Assembly: GCA_963809795.1 (NCBI GenBank)
Contig: CAWELN010000008.1
Span: 307,441-371,440, forward strand
Direction: 5' to 3'
Origin: DASUAS01 sp963809795
GTDB lineage: Bacteria > Actinomycetota > Acidimicrobiia > IMCC26256 > DASPTH01
DNA length: 64,000 bases
Shown piece by piece: positions 18,796 through 26,566 of the stretch. The translations under genes were made by a program, and so were the position numbers. Within the stretch, counting starts at the first letter, position 1; each line of letters opens with the position of its first letter. A model generated the notes under the pieces. The model made no database searches. It saw nothing but the letters and a program-made list of their open reading frames with translations, and was not told the DNA's origin.

Positions 18796-19596
18796 ATGCA
18801 CCTGGCACTGCTCGGCGGCGGCCGCATGGGCGAGGCGCTGGCGGTCGGGCTGGTCGAGAGCGGCTGGGAGCCGGACTCGCTGGCCATCGGCGAGATCGAT
18901 GGTGATCGCCGGCACGCGCTCGAGGGCCGGCTGCCGGGCGTCCGCGTCGCCCCCACCCCGGCCTGGGCCGCGGCCGACGCCGAGGTCGTGGTGGTCGCGG
19001 TCAAGCCCGCCGACGCGGTCGACGCGCTCGAGAGCTGCCTCGAGGCCCTGCGCGAGGGTGCGCTCGTCCTGTCCGTCGCGGCCGGGGTCACCCTGGCCAC
19101 GCTCGAGGCGGCGGCACCCGGGCACCCGGTGGTGCGCGCCATGCCCAACACCGGCGCGCTCGTGGGGCGCGGCGCAGCCGCCATCGCCGCCGGCACCCTC
19201 GCCACCGAGCTCGACCTCGAGGTGTGCGAGCGGATCCTGGGTGGCGTCGGCACGGTGGTGCGGGTGCCCGAGACGCAGCTCGACGCGGTGACCGGGCTCT
19301 CGGGCTCGGGGCCCGCGTACCTCTTCCTGGTCGCCGAGGCGATGATCGAGGCCGGCGTGCTGGTGGGACTCCCCCGCGAGACCAGCGATCAGCTGGTGCG
19401 CCAGACGTTGCTCGGCGCCGCCGCACTGCTCGGTGATCCCGACGCGACCCCCGAGTCGCTGCGCGCCGCGGTGACCTCACCGGGAGGCACGACGGCGGCC
19501 GGCCTCGCGGCGCTCGAGGCGCACGGCGTGCGCGCCGCGTTCCTCGACGCGGTCGAGGCGGCGACGCGCCGATCCGGCGAACTGGGACGGCCGTGA
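18796..19596 (+). CDS. proC: pyrroline-5-carboxylate reductase
   Basis: ProC reduces 1-pyrroline-5-carboxylate to proline using NAD(P)H. The 266-aa protein has the Rossmann start LLGGGRMGEALAVGL, the family stretch RAMPNTGALVG and the C-terminal site TGLSGSGPAYLF...VTSPGGTTAAGL. The leaderless promoter sets the ATG at 18796. It overlaps the next gene by four bases (GTGA). Confidence 0.95.
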   Translation: MHLALLGGGRMGEALAVGLVESGWEPDSLAIGEIDGDRRHALEGRLPGVRVAPTPAWAAADAEVVVVAVKPADAVDALESCLEALREGALVLSVAAGVTLATLEAAAPGHPVVRAMPNTGALVGRGAAAIAAGTLATELDLEVCERILGGVGTVVRVPETQLDAVTGLSGSGPAYLFLVAEAMIEAGVLVGLPRETSDQLVRQTLLGAAALLGDPDATPESLRAAVTSPGGTTAAGLAALEAHGVRAAFLDAVEAATRRSGELGRP

Positions 19597-20456
19597 GTCG
19601 CAAGCCGCGCTCGCGCCTTCCTCCGAAGCTGCCCGATCACACGAGCGAGCGCGCCGAGCAGTCACCGAAGCCGCCGAACCTGCGCGAGCTGCTCAAACAG
19701 GAGCATGTCGCGGGCCGGAGCACGCGCTTCGGGCGCGACGAGATCGTCGCCACGATGCGTCGACTCGCGCACGGCGCGCCCGCGACGCGCCTCGGTCTGC
19801 CCCCGTTCGACGCGCTCGAGAACCGGCACGTCGAGATCGCAGTCGCCGAGATCTTCGGTTGGGCGGGAGACGGGCCCCGCGCCCGCATCGCGCCCTCGCG
19901 CACCGTCGACGGCTTCACCGCCGCGTGCGAACGGATCCTGGAAGTCGCCGCCGCGCGTGGGCGCATCGCATTCGCGACGACGCGCCCGGCGTCGCTCCTG
20001 CCGCTCTACCGTCGACTGGTGGCGCGCGCCGGCGCGGCCGGCGCCGACGTGCTCGCCGCCGACGAGACCGGCGTGGTCGGGTTGTCGGGCCGACGGGTGC
20101 GCTGGATCGACAAGGTCGCGGTGCTCACCGATGGCGCCGCCCTCCTCGGCGACGACAGTGTCGACGCCGCCAACGAATGGCTGTTCACCCTCGCCCGTCC
20201 CGACCTCGTCGTCTGCGACCGCACCTACGCCGGGGTGGCCGTCGCCACCGGGCTCGAGGCAGTCGCGTTCGCCGACCTCGACGGGATCGCCCTCGCCGTC
20301 GCCGCGTGGCAGGGCCGGTCGCTGCGGATCGTGCCCCTCGACGACCACCGACCGCCCCGGGCCTACGCCGGGCTCCTCGATCTGCTCGAGAGCCTGGCCG
20401 CCGCCCCGAGGGACCCCTTCGGTCAGCCCACGGTTCCGGCGTCGACCGGCACGTAG
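19593..20456 (+). CDS. conserved hypothetical protein between proC and bldC
   Basis: The 287-aa product has a basic, Pro-rich N-terminus and an alpha/beta body with repeated (V)ADE/VVCDRTY-type strands. It is not secreted and has no clear membrane segment. I do not recognise a catalytic motif; some actinobacterial relatives are labelled phosphatase-like, but nothing here proves that. GTG at 19593 overlaps the proC stop, so it is co-translated with proC. Confidence 0.6.
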   Translation: MSRKPRSRLPPKLPDHTSERAEQSPKPPNLRELLKQEHVAGRSTRFGRDEIVATMRRLAHGAPATRLGLPPFDALENRHVEIAVAEIFGWAGDGPRARIAPSRTVDGFTAACERILEVAAARGRIAFATTRPASLLPLYRRLVARAGAAGADVLAADETGVVGLSGRRVRWIDKVAVLTDGAALLGDDSVDAANEWLFTLARPDLVVCDRTYAGVAVATGLEAVAFADLDGIALAVAAWQGRSLRIVPLDDHRPPRAYAGLLDLLESLAAAPRDPFGQPTVPASTGT

Positions 20457-20464
20457 CCCCTCTT

Positions 20465-20493
20465 TTGCAACACGAGCCGCAGGGGCCTACGCT
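20465..20493 (+). promoter_or_regulatory. promoter of the bldC-like gene
   Basis: TTGCAA at 20465 and TACGCT at 20488 are separated by exactly 17 bases, fitting a housekeeping sigma promoter. A leader of about 35 bases follows, ending in AAGGGG before the GTG. Confidence 0.55.
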
Positions 20494-20533
20494 CACCCCG
20501 CGGAGAAGCGGGGGAGACGGAAGGGGTGAGCCA

Positions 20534-20728
20534 GTGGCGCAGTCATTCGCCACGGCGCGGTTCCTGACAGTGCAGGAAGTCGCCGATCTCATGCGGGTGT
20601 CGACCATGACGGTCTATCGCATCATCAAATCGGGCGAACTGCCCGCGGTGCGCGTCGGGCGGTCATTCCGCGTGCGCGACGTCGACGTCGACACGTACCT
20701 CGGGTCCCGCTACACGCAAGCCGGCTGA
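20534..20728 (+). CDS. BldC-like helix-turn-helix regulator
   Basis: This 64-aa protein has one MerR-type winged helix (FLTVQEVADLMRVSTMTVYRIIKSGELPAVRVGRSFRV), typical of BldC/excisionase-like regulators. In Streptomyces BldC delays development by binding direct repeats. The gene position downstream of proC matches Rv0500A. GTG at 20534 has AAGGGG 9 bases upstream. Length is close to BldC (68 aa). Annotation as phage excisionase would be misleading here. Confidence 0.85.
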   Translation: MAQSFATARFLTVQEVADLMRVSTMTVYRIIKSGELPAVRVGRSFRVRDVDVDTYLGSRYTQAG

Positions 20729-20773
20729 GCCGGCCAACCGAGGGGCGGCGCCGCCGGCGCTGAGGGTCACTGC

Positions 20774-21612
20774 GTGCTCATCGCGTTCGCGTCCGACTAC
20801 GGCCTCACCGACGAGTTCGTCGGCGTGTGCAAGGCCGTGATGCTCGGGCTCGCGCCCGACGCGCGCATCCTCGACGTGAGCCACGAGATCCCCGCGCACG
20901 ACGTGCGCGCCGGCGCGCTGCTGCTGGTGCGCGCGGTGCAGTACCTCCCCGACGACTGCGTCGTCATGGCGGTGGTGGACCCGGGTGTGGGCACGGCGCG
21001 GCGACTCGTCGGCGTCGAAGTCGGCGGCGGCGTGCTGATCGGGCCGGACAACGGCCTGCTCGCACCAGCGGTGGCGATGGCCGGCGGCGCCCGCTCCGTC
21101 GTGTCGCTCGACAACACCGAGTACCACCTGCCCTCGCCGGGCCCGACCTTCGCCGGGCGCGACATCCTGGCGCCCGCGGCCGGCCACCTCGCGGCCGGCG
21201 CCCAGCTCGCCGAGCTCGGGAGCCCGGTGGACCCGTCGGGGCTCGTGCCCGGACTGGTGTCGCTGCCTGAAGTGCGCGACGACGGCGCCATCGTCGCCGA
21301 GGTGTGGTGGGTCGACCGGTTCGGCAACTGCCAGCTCAACGTCGACCCTGACGAGCTCCGCGCGGGTGGCGCGCAGCCGGGGCGCGCGTCGAGGTGCAGC
21401 TGTCCGGCGGGATCCGCGCCGCGCGCTGGGTCCACACCTACGCCGACGCCAAGCCGTCCGAGCTGGTGCTGGTGGTCGACTCGTACGGCCTGCTGGCACT
21501 CGCGTTCGACCGGGAGTCGGCCGCCACCGCGCTCGGGTTGCACGCCGGGAGCGGCGTCACCCTGGTGGCGGAAGGCGGCGCGGTCGAGCTGACACTGGGG
21601 CGCGGCGAATGA
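20774..21612 (+). CDS. SAM hydroxide adenosyltransferase (DUF62 family), frameshifted
   Basis: Relatives hydrolyse S-adenosylmethionine to adenosine and methionine. The N-terminal part shows ASDYGLTDEFVGVCK, DVSHEIPAHDVRAGA and VVDPGVGT, and then FAGRDILAPAAGHLA. Near 21380 the frame is lost in a GGGG run, and the family C-terminus (VEVQLSGGIRAARWVHTYAD) continues in the -1 frame to 21612. One extra G would restore a protein of about 279 aa. GTG at 20774 has GAGGG upstream. The gene is either broken or carries a sequencing error. Confidence 0.75.
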
Positions 21613-21701
21613 GGCCGGGCACGACGATCGCCATCGTGGTCCTGCTCTTCCTGATCCTCGCCGCCGCGACGGCGCAGTTCGTCTTCAGGCTGGGGTTCTG
21701 A
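21609..21701 (+). CDS. 30-aa single-helix membrane peptide
   Basis: ATG at 21609 overlaps the previous stop (ATGA). The product is almost entirely one hydrophobic helix (TTIAIVVLLFLILAAATA) with Arg at both ends. Coupled translation and a clean membrane span suggest a real small protein. Function unknown. Confidence 0.5.
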   Translation: MRPGTTIAIVVLLFLILAAATAQFVFRLGF

Positions 21702-22043
21702 CCACACCGTCGCGCCACGCCAGCGCGACCGCGGTGCCGAGCGAACACCCGCGAACCGCCGGTCCCGACGCGGCGGCGAAGCGACCGGAGGGAGCGCAGC
21801 AGCTCGCCCGCGAGCGAGTGGCCGCGAGGCGGGTACCCCGCCTCGCAACGAGCGAGCGAATGAAGAAGGGGCTCCCGGCTGCGAATGCAGGCGGGCTTGG
21901 GGCGGGCTGGGAGGCTTCGTGGACATCGGCGAACCGATCTCCACGCCACCTGCACTCGCACACCGGGAGCCATCGAGCTTCCCCCCGGGGGACGCTCGTG
22001 CACCCAGGATCGACGGAGGCCCGAGAAAGCTTGAGTTAAAAGC
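21702..22043. other. 342-bp gap between convergent genes holding repeat copy D
   Basis: No ORF is convincing. The left half is a diverged copy of the roughly 90-bp dispersed element. The right half has a C6G5 stretch (near 21980) that could pair, and an AAGCTTGAGTTAAAAGCT segment by the end of the minus-strand gene. No riboswitch family was recognised. Confidence 0.5.
21824..21846. repeat. dispersed palindrome, copy D (compensated variant)
   Basis: The core GCGGGTACCCCGC replaces CCGGGTATCCCGG. A C-to-G change in the left arm is matched by G-to-C in the right arm, so pairing is kept. It lies between convergent genes. Confidence 0.8.
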
Positions 22044-22778
22044 TCACTCTCCGTGGGATTTTGCCACTTCCTGAAGCTCGTCCCGATCAGGAGCGGGCGC
22101 CCGGGCGCGGACCCGGCCGCTGGCGAGGACGAATCCGGCGTAGACGACGGTGATGCCCACCGCCAGGCTGAGCGCGAACGCCTCGTCGTGCCCGACCACG
22201 CCCTGGACCAGCCCGCCGCTCGACAGCACCAGCGTGCCCAGCGCGATCAGGGCGTTGGCGCCCGCGAGCCGCCCGTGGTCGGGCAGTTGCGGGTTCCGGG
22301 CGAAGCGCACCGCGGAGACCAGCGCGCCGGCGATGATCACCGTCGCGGCCACGCCGCTGCCGACGGCGGCCAGGATGCGCGGCAACGCGCCGAACACGTC
22401 CTTCCCGACCGGGATGGCGGTGCCGTGCACCGTCTCCATCGGGGCGCTCACGAGCACCCCGGCGGCGAAGCCGGTGAACAGCACGAGCCCCCACAGCACC
22501 CGCCGGGCCGTCCGCTCCCGGGCCAGGAGGTACACCGTGCCCATGGCCAGCCACGGGACGTTGACCACCGCCCCCAGGAGGTAGAAGACCCGGAAGGTGC
22601 CATTGTCCCAACCGGTCGACGATCCGGTGGCCAGGGCGGCCGACGCCAACGCGAACATCGCCAGGGCGATGGCCCAGGCGCGGTGCTGGGGCTGGTGCCC
22701 GGCGGTGTAGCGGACGAGCATGGCCTGGGCGAACAGGGACGACACCACGACCGCGACGAAGGCCAATCCCACGACCAC
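22044..22778 (-). CDS. seven-helix membrane protein, divergent from rex
   Basis: The product (about 244 aa) has seven hydrophobic segments, including VVVSSLFAQAMLV, FRVFYLLGAVVNVPWLAMGTVYLL and LSLAVGITVVYAGFVLASG, and a basic/acidic tail. Function is not recognised. The open frame reaches 22802, but a TACGCT -10 box at 22785-22790 puts a leaderless GTG at 22778. A Rex operator overlaps its promoter, so expression may follow NADH/NAD+ balance. Confidence 0.65.
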   Translation of the reverse strand: MVVGLAFVAVVVSSLFAQAMLVRYTAGHQPQHRAWAIALAMFALASAALATGSSTGWDNGTFRVFYLLGAVVNVPWLAMGTVYLLARERTARRVLWGLVLFTGFAAGVLVSAPMETVHGTAIPVGKDVFGALPRILAAVGSGVAATVIIAGALVSAVRFARNPQLPDHGRLAGANALIALGTLVLSSGGLVQGVVGHDEAFALSLAVGITVVYAGFVLASGRVRARAPAPDRDELQEVAKSHGE

Positions 22779-22784
22779 CCGTCG

Positions 22785-22790
22785 AGCGTA
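22785..22790 (-). promoter_or_regulatory. -10 box of the membrane-protein gene
   Basis: TACGCT on the minus strand is six bases before GTG 22778. A matching TACGCT faces rex on the other side of the operator. Confidence 0.5.
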
Positions 22791-22803
22791 TGACACGGAC
22801 ACT

Positions 22804-22821
22804 TTGAGAAAACATGCACAA
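22804..22821. promoter_or_regulatory. Rex operator
   Basis: TTGAGAAAACATGCACAA agrees with the Rex consensus TTGTGAANNNNTTCACAA at 12 of 14 defined positions. It lies between the two TACGCT boxes, covering the -35 regions of both divergent promoters, as expected for autoregulation. Confidence 0.75.
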
Positions 22822-22827
22822 AGTCGG

Positions 22828-22833
22828 TACGCT
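22828..22833 (+). promoter_or_regulatory. -10 box of rex
   Basis: TACGCT lies 6 bases after the operator. Transcription from it would begin near 22840, downstream of the ATG at 22814. Confidence 0.5.
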
Positions 22834-22894
22834 GGCCGGTCGAGGCCCTCGGCCTCGACCCCGTCCGGCCGACGAGGAGGCTCCGATTCCCGAC

Positions 22895-23578
22895 GTGCGC
22901 CGCATCCCGGAGGCGACCGTCGTCCGCCTGCCGCTCTACTACCGGGCGCTGCTCGAGACCGCGGATCAGGAGATCGGGACGGTCTCCTCGGAGCGCCTGG
23001 CCGAGCTGGCGGGTGTCAACGCGGCCAAGGTCCGCAAGGACCTCTCCTACCTGGGCTCCTACGGCACCCGGGGCGTCGGGTACGACGTGGAGCACCTCCT
23101 CCACGAGATCTCCCGCGAGCTCGGCCTCACCCACGACTGGCCCGTCGCCATCGTGGGGGTCGGGAACCTCGGGCAGGCGCTGGCGAACTACCGGGGCTTC
23201 GGCGCCCGGGGGTACCGCATCGTGGCGGTGGTCGACGCCGATCCCGAGAAGGTCGGCCAGACCGTCGGCGAGCTCACCATCGAGTCGCTCGACGAGCTGC
23301 CCGACATCGCCCGCAGCCGCGGCGTGGCCATCGGCATCATCGCCACGCCCGCGCACGCGGCGCAGGAGGTGACCGACCGCCTGGTCGACGCCGGCGTCAC
23401 GTCGATCCTGAACTTCGCGCCGACGGTCGTGACCGCGCCCACCGGCGTGTCGTTGCGCAAGGTCGACCTGGCGATCGAGCTGCAGATCCTGTCCTTCTAC
23501 CAGCAGCGGCGGGACTCGGCGCCGACGCGCGCGACCGAGTCGCGCAACGGCGAGGCCGCCGCCCCTGCGGGGCGATGA
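22895..23578 (+). CDS. rex: redox-sensing transcriptional repressor Rex
   Basis: Rex binds operators when NAD+ is high and releases them when NADH rises, controlling respiratory genes. The N-terminal winged helix (LPLYYRALLETADQEIGTVSSERLAELAGVNAAKVRKDLSYLG) and the Rossmann motif IVGVGNLGQALANY are clear. An ATG at 22814 is in frame, but it sits inside the operator and upstream of the expected transcript start. GTG 22895 (227 aa, AGGAGG 14 bases before it) is more likely. It overlaps the next gene (ATGA). Confidence 0.93.
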   Translation: MRRIPEATVVRLPLYYRALLETADQEIGTVSSERLAELAGVNAAKVRKDLSYLGSYGTRGVGYDVEHLLHEISRELGLTHDWPVAIVGVGNLGQALANYRGFGARGYRIVAVVDADPEKVGQTVGELTIESLDELPDIARSRGVAIGIIATPAHAAQEVTDRLVDAGVTSILNFAPTVVTAPTGVSLRKVDLAIELQILSFYQQRRDSAPTRATESRNGEAAAPAGR

Positions 23579-24231
23579 GCGACGAGCCGCCGGTCGGCCG
23601 ACCGGCCATCACCGGGTACCCCGTCCAGCTCGTCGTCACCGGCCGGCGCTGCGTCGTGGTGGGGGCCGGTCGCATCGCCGCCCGCAAGATCGACGCCCTG
23701 CTCGCGGCCGGGGCCGACGTGCACGTGATCGCGCCGGACGTCGGCGACGAGGTGCGCGCCTGGGCCGGGGCCGGCCGGCTGGTCGTGTCCGAGCGGGAGT
23801 TCGAGCCCGCCGACCTCGACGATGCCTGGCTCGCCACCACCGCCACCGGGGTGCCCGCGGTCGACCACGCGGTGTTCGAAGCGGGCGAGGCCCGGAGGGT
23901 CTGGGTGAATTCCGCCGACGACCCCGCGAACTGCTCGTTCACCCTCACGTCGGTCGTGCGCCAGGGGGATCTCGTGGTCACCATCGGCACCGGCGGGCGC
24001 AGCCCCGCCCTGGCCGCGTGGCTGCGGCGGCGACTGACTGAAGAGCTCGGGCCCGAGTACGCGACACTGTTGGACGTGCTGTCGGAAGCCAGGGAAGAGC
24101 TGCGGTCCGCCGGGCGTTCCAGTGAAGACCCCGATTGGCAGTCAGCGATTGATTCCGGCATGCTCGACGCGATCCGCGCCGGGCGCGTGGACGAAGCCAA
24201 GGAGATCCTCCGGGCATGTCTCTGGTCGTAG
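23575..24231 (+). CDS. precorrin-2 dehydrogenase / sirohydrochlorin ferrochelatase-like
   Basis: The 218-aa protein resembles Met8/SirC and the N-terminal part of CysG. It would oxidise precorrin-2 with NAD+ towards sirohaem. The Rossmann site RRCVVVGAGRIAARKIDALLAAGA and the stretch WVNSADDPANCSFTLTSVVRQGDLVVTIGTGGRSPALA fit the family. It starts on the rex stop (ATGA) and its end overlaps hemA by 16 bases, tying sirohaem and haem synthesis together. Confidence 0.88.
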   Translation: MSDEPPVGRPAITGYPVQLVVTGRRCVVVGAGRIAARKIDALLAAGADVHVIAPDVGDEVRAWAGAGRLVVSEREFEPADLDDAWLATTATGVPAVDHAVFEAGEARRVWVNSADDPANCSFTLTSVVRQGDLVVTIGTGGRSPALAAWLRRRLTEELGPEYATLLDVLSEAREELRSAGRSSEDPDWQSAIDSGMLDAIRAGRVDEAKEILRACLWS

Positions 24232-25502
24232 TCGGCCTCAACCACCGCACGGTGCCGGTCGGCCTGCTCGAACGCATGGCGGTGGCCCCTGACGGGCTGC
24301 CCAAGGCGCTCCAGTCGCTGTCGGGGGCCGAGCACCTCGCCGAGGCCGTCCTGCTCTCCACCTGCAACCGCACCGAGATCTACGCCCACGCCACGCTCTT
24401 CCACCCGGCGATGCAGGAGGTCCGCGACTTCCTCGCCGACTCGTCGGGCGTCGACCCGGACGAATTCTCCGACCTGCTGTACACGTACCACGACGACGCG
24501 GCCGTCGCGCACCTCTTCGGGGTGGCCGCCGGCCTCGACTCGATGATCATCGGCGAAGGCGAGATCCTCGGCCAGGTGCGGGAGGCGTGGCACGCGGCCG
24601 AGCACGAGTCGGCCAGCGGGCCGCTGCTCTCGCGCACGTTCCGCCACGCGGTGGAAGTGGGCAAGCGGGCCCGCACCGAGACCGCGATCGGCCGGCACGC
24701 GGTGTCGGTCTCGTCGGCGGCGGTCGCGCTCGCCACCAGCCGGCTCGGGTCGCTCGACGACCGGCGGGTGCTCGTCCTCGGCGCCGGGACCATGGGCGAG
24801 GGCATGGCGCTCGCGCTGGCGGGGGCCGGCGTGCGCGAGATCGTCGTCGCCAATCGCACCGCGTCGCGCGCCGAGGAGCTGGCCATGCGGGTCGGCGGTC
24901 GCGCCATCACGCTCGAGGAGATCCCCGACGCCCTCATCGCCTGCGATGTCCTGCTCGCGTCCACCGGCGCGCAGGACCTGCTCGTGGAACGGAGCGCGAT
25001 CGAAGCGGTCATGCAGACCCGCACCGGTCGGGCGCTGCTGGTCGTCGACATCGGCGTCCCCCGCAACATCGACCCCGGCGCGGGCGAGGTGTTCGGCGTG
25101 ACCCTGCTCGACATCGACGACCTCCGCGCCTTCGGCGAGCAGTCGCTCGCGCAGCGGCGCCAGGAGATCGGGCACGTCCGCGAGATCATCGCCGAGGAGC
25201 TCGATCGCCACCGGTTCGAGCGCACCGCCCGCGAGGCCGCCCCCATCATCACCTCGCTGCGCGCCCACGTCGACGACGTGCGCACCGCCGAGCTGGAACG
25301 GCACCGCGCCAAGCTCGACGCACTCGACCCCGCGGCGCGCGAGACCGTCGAGCAATTGACCCGCGGCATCGTCAACAAGCTCCTGCACGAGCCGACCGTC
25401 CGCATGAAGGACGCGGCGGGCAGCGCGCGCGGCGCGCTGTACGCCGACGCGCTCGTCGAGCTGTTCGGTCTCCCCGAACCCGACGCCGACGCCGACGACT
25501 GA
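24216..25502 (+). CDS. hemA: glutamyl-tRNA reductase
   Basis: HemA reduces glutamyl-tRNA to glutamate-1-semialdehyde, the committed step of the C5 haem pathway. The 428-aa protein has GLNHRTVPV, the catalytic cysteine in LSTCNRTEIYA (C50), GEGEILGQVREAW, and the NADPH site VLVLGAGTMGEGMALAL. It is placed downstream of rex, so supply of haem precursors may be redox controlled. It ends one base into hemC. Confidence 0.97.
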   Translation: MSLVVVGLNHRTVPVGLLERMAVAPDGLPKALQSLSGAEHLAEAVLLSTCNRTEIYAHATLFHPAMQEVRDFLADSSGVDPDEFSDLLYTYHDDAAVAHLFGVAAGLDSMIIGEGEILGQVREAWHAAEHESASGPLLSRTFRHAVEVGKRARTETAIGRHAVSVSSAAVALATSRLGSLDDRRVLVLGAGTMGEGMALALAGAGVREIVVANRTASRAEELAMRVGGRAITLEEIPDALIACDVLLASTGAQDLLVERSAIEAVMQTRTGRALLVVDIGVPRNIDPGAGEVFGVTLLDIDDLRAFGEQSLAQRRQEIGHVREIIAEELDRHRFERTAREAAPIITSLRAHVDDVRTAELERHRAKLDALDPAARETVEQLTRGIVNKLLHEPTVRMKDAAGSARGALYADALVELFGLPEPDADADD

Positions 25503-26395
25503 TGCCCCGCCCGCTCCGCGTGGCGACGCGGGGCAGCGAGCTGGCCCGCTGGCAGGCCAACCGGGTCGCCACATTGCTCGGCGACGACGCGGAGCTCGTG
25601 ATCGTCACGACGAGCGGCGACGTCCAGACCGACGTGCCCATCCACGCGGTGGGCGGGACCGGCATCTTCGTGAAGGAGGTGCAGCAGGCCCTGCTCGACC
25701 GCCGCGCCGACGTCGCCGTGCACTCGGCCAAGGATCTCCCCGCCTCGCCCGGCCCGGAGGGCATCGTGCTCGCCGCCGTCCCCGAGCGGGCCGATCCCCG
25801 CGACGTGCTCGTCGGCTCGACCTTCGACGCCCTGCCTGCCGGCGGGCGCGTCGCCACCGGGTCGGTACGGCGCCGCGCGCAGCTCGCCGCCCTCCGACCT
25901 GATCTCACGTTCGCCGAGCTGCGCGGCAACATCCCCACCCGGCTCGACCGCGCCGGCGAGTTCGACGCCATCGTGGTGGCGGCGGCCGCGCTCGTGCGCC
26001 TCGGCCGTGAGGACGCGGCCGCCGAATACCTGGAGCCGTCGGTCATGCTGCCCCAGGTGGGCCAGGGTGCGCTCGCGGTGGAGTGCCGCACCGACGACGC
26101 CGAGACCCGCGAGCGGTTGCACGCGATCGACGACACCCGCGCCCACGCCGCGGTCGGGGCCGAACGCGCGTACCTCGCGCACCTCGGCGGAGGTTGCGAC
26201 CTCCCGTGTGGGGCGTACGCGACGCTCGACGGCACCGCGGTGGTCATCGAGGCGTTGCTGGCCGCGCCCGACGGCCACGTCGTGCTGCGCGCGAGCGCGC
26301 GTGATGCCAGCCCGGTGACCGCGGGAACGCGCGTCGCCACCGAGTTGCTGGAGCGCGGCGGCCGCTCCCTCCTCGACGGTGACGGCCCGGCGTGA
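25502..26395 (+). CDS. hemC: porphobilinogen deaminase
   Basis: HemC polymerises four porphobilinogens to hydroxymethylbilane. The 297-aa protein shows VATRGSELARWQANRV, the stretch VAVHSAKDLP, GSVRRRAQLAALRPDL, and the cofactor cysteine in LGGGCDLPCGAYA. Length is normal. Its TGA overlaps the GTG of the first 56-bp mini-ORF unit (GTGA). Confidence 0.97.
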   Translation: MPRPLRVATRGSELARWQANRVATLLGDDAELVIVTTSGDVQTDVPIHAVGGTGIFVKEVQQALLDRRADVAVHSAKDLPASPGPEGIVLAAVPERADPRDVLVGSTFDALPAGGRVATGSVRRRAQLAALRPDLTFAELRGNIPTRLDRAGEFDAIVVAAAALVRLGREDAAAEYLEPSVMLPQVGQGALAVECRTDDAETRERLHAIDDTRAHAAVGAERAYLAHLGGGCDLPCGAYATLDGTAVVIEALLAAPDGHVVLRASARDASPVTAGTRVATELLERGGRSLLDGDGPA

Positions 26396-26451
26396 GCGTG
26401 AGCGAGCCGGGTATCCCGGCGAGGAGCGAACGCCCAATGGAGACGGCGTGA
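26392..26451 (+). CDS. 19-aa coupled mini-ORF, unit 1
   Basis: GTG overlaps the hemC stop (GTGA). The peptide MSVSEPGIPARSERPMETA ends in a TGA that overlaps the next unit's GTG. The ORF is 60 bases and the overlap 4, which is exactly why the repeat period is 56. Confidence 0.5.
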   Translation: MSVSEPGIPARSERPMETA

Positions 26452-26507
26452 GCGTGAGCGAGCCGGGTATCCCGGCGAGGAGCGAACGCCCAATGGAGAC
26501 GGCGTGA
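26448..26507 (+). CDS. 19-aa coupled mini-ORF, unit 2
   Basis: Identical in sequence to unit 1. A GGAG site lies 5 bases before its GTG, supplied by unit 1. It ends on the GTG of unit 3 (GTGA). Confidence 0.5.
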   Translation: MSVSEPGIPARSERPMETA

Positions 26508-26566
26508 GCGTGAGCGAGCCGGGTATCCCGGCGAGGAGCGAACGCCCAATGGAGACGGCACCGTGA
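26504..26566 (+). CDS. 20-aa coupled mini-ORF, unit 3
   Basis: Same peptide as units 1 and 2 with a final Pro. Its TGA overlaps the GTG of the cobA/hemD gene (GTGA), so the chain hemC - three mini-ORFs - cobA/hemD is unbroken. Confidence 0.5.
   Translation: MSVSEPGIPARSERPMETAP

Larger units (their letters stand above)
26391..26558 (+). repeat. three exact 56-bp tandem repeats with palindrome copies E1-E3
   Basis: Units start at 26391, 26447 and 26503 and are identical. Each contains GCCGGGTATCCCGGC (26406, 26462, 26518) and, near its end, TGGAGACGG, which gives a GGAG ribosome site just before the next GTG. The array lies wholly between hemC and the uroporphyrinogen gene. Confidence 0.97.

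Noticed and set aside
20534..20728. Phage excisionase
   Set aside because: The fold is shared, but the proC-linked position and lack of an integrase point to a BldC-type regulator.
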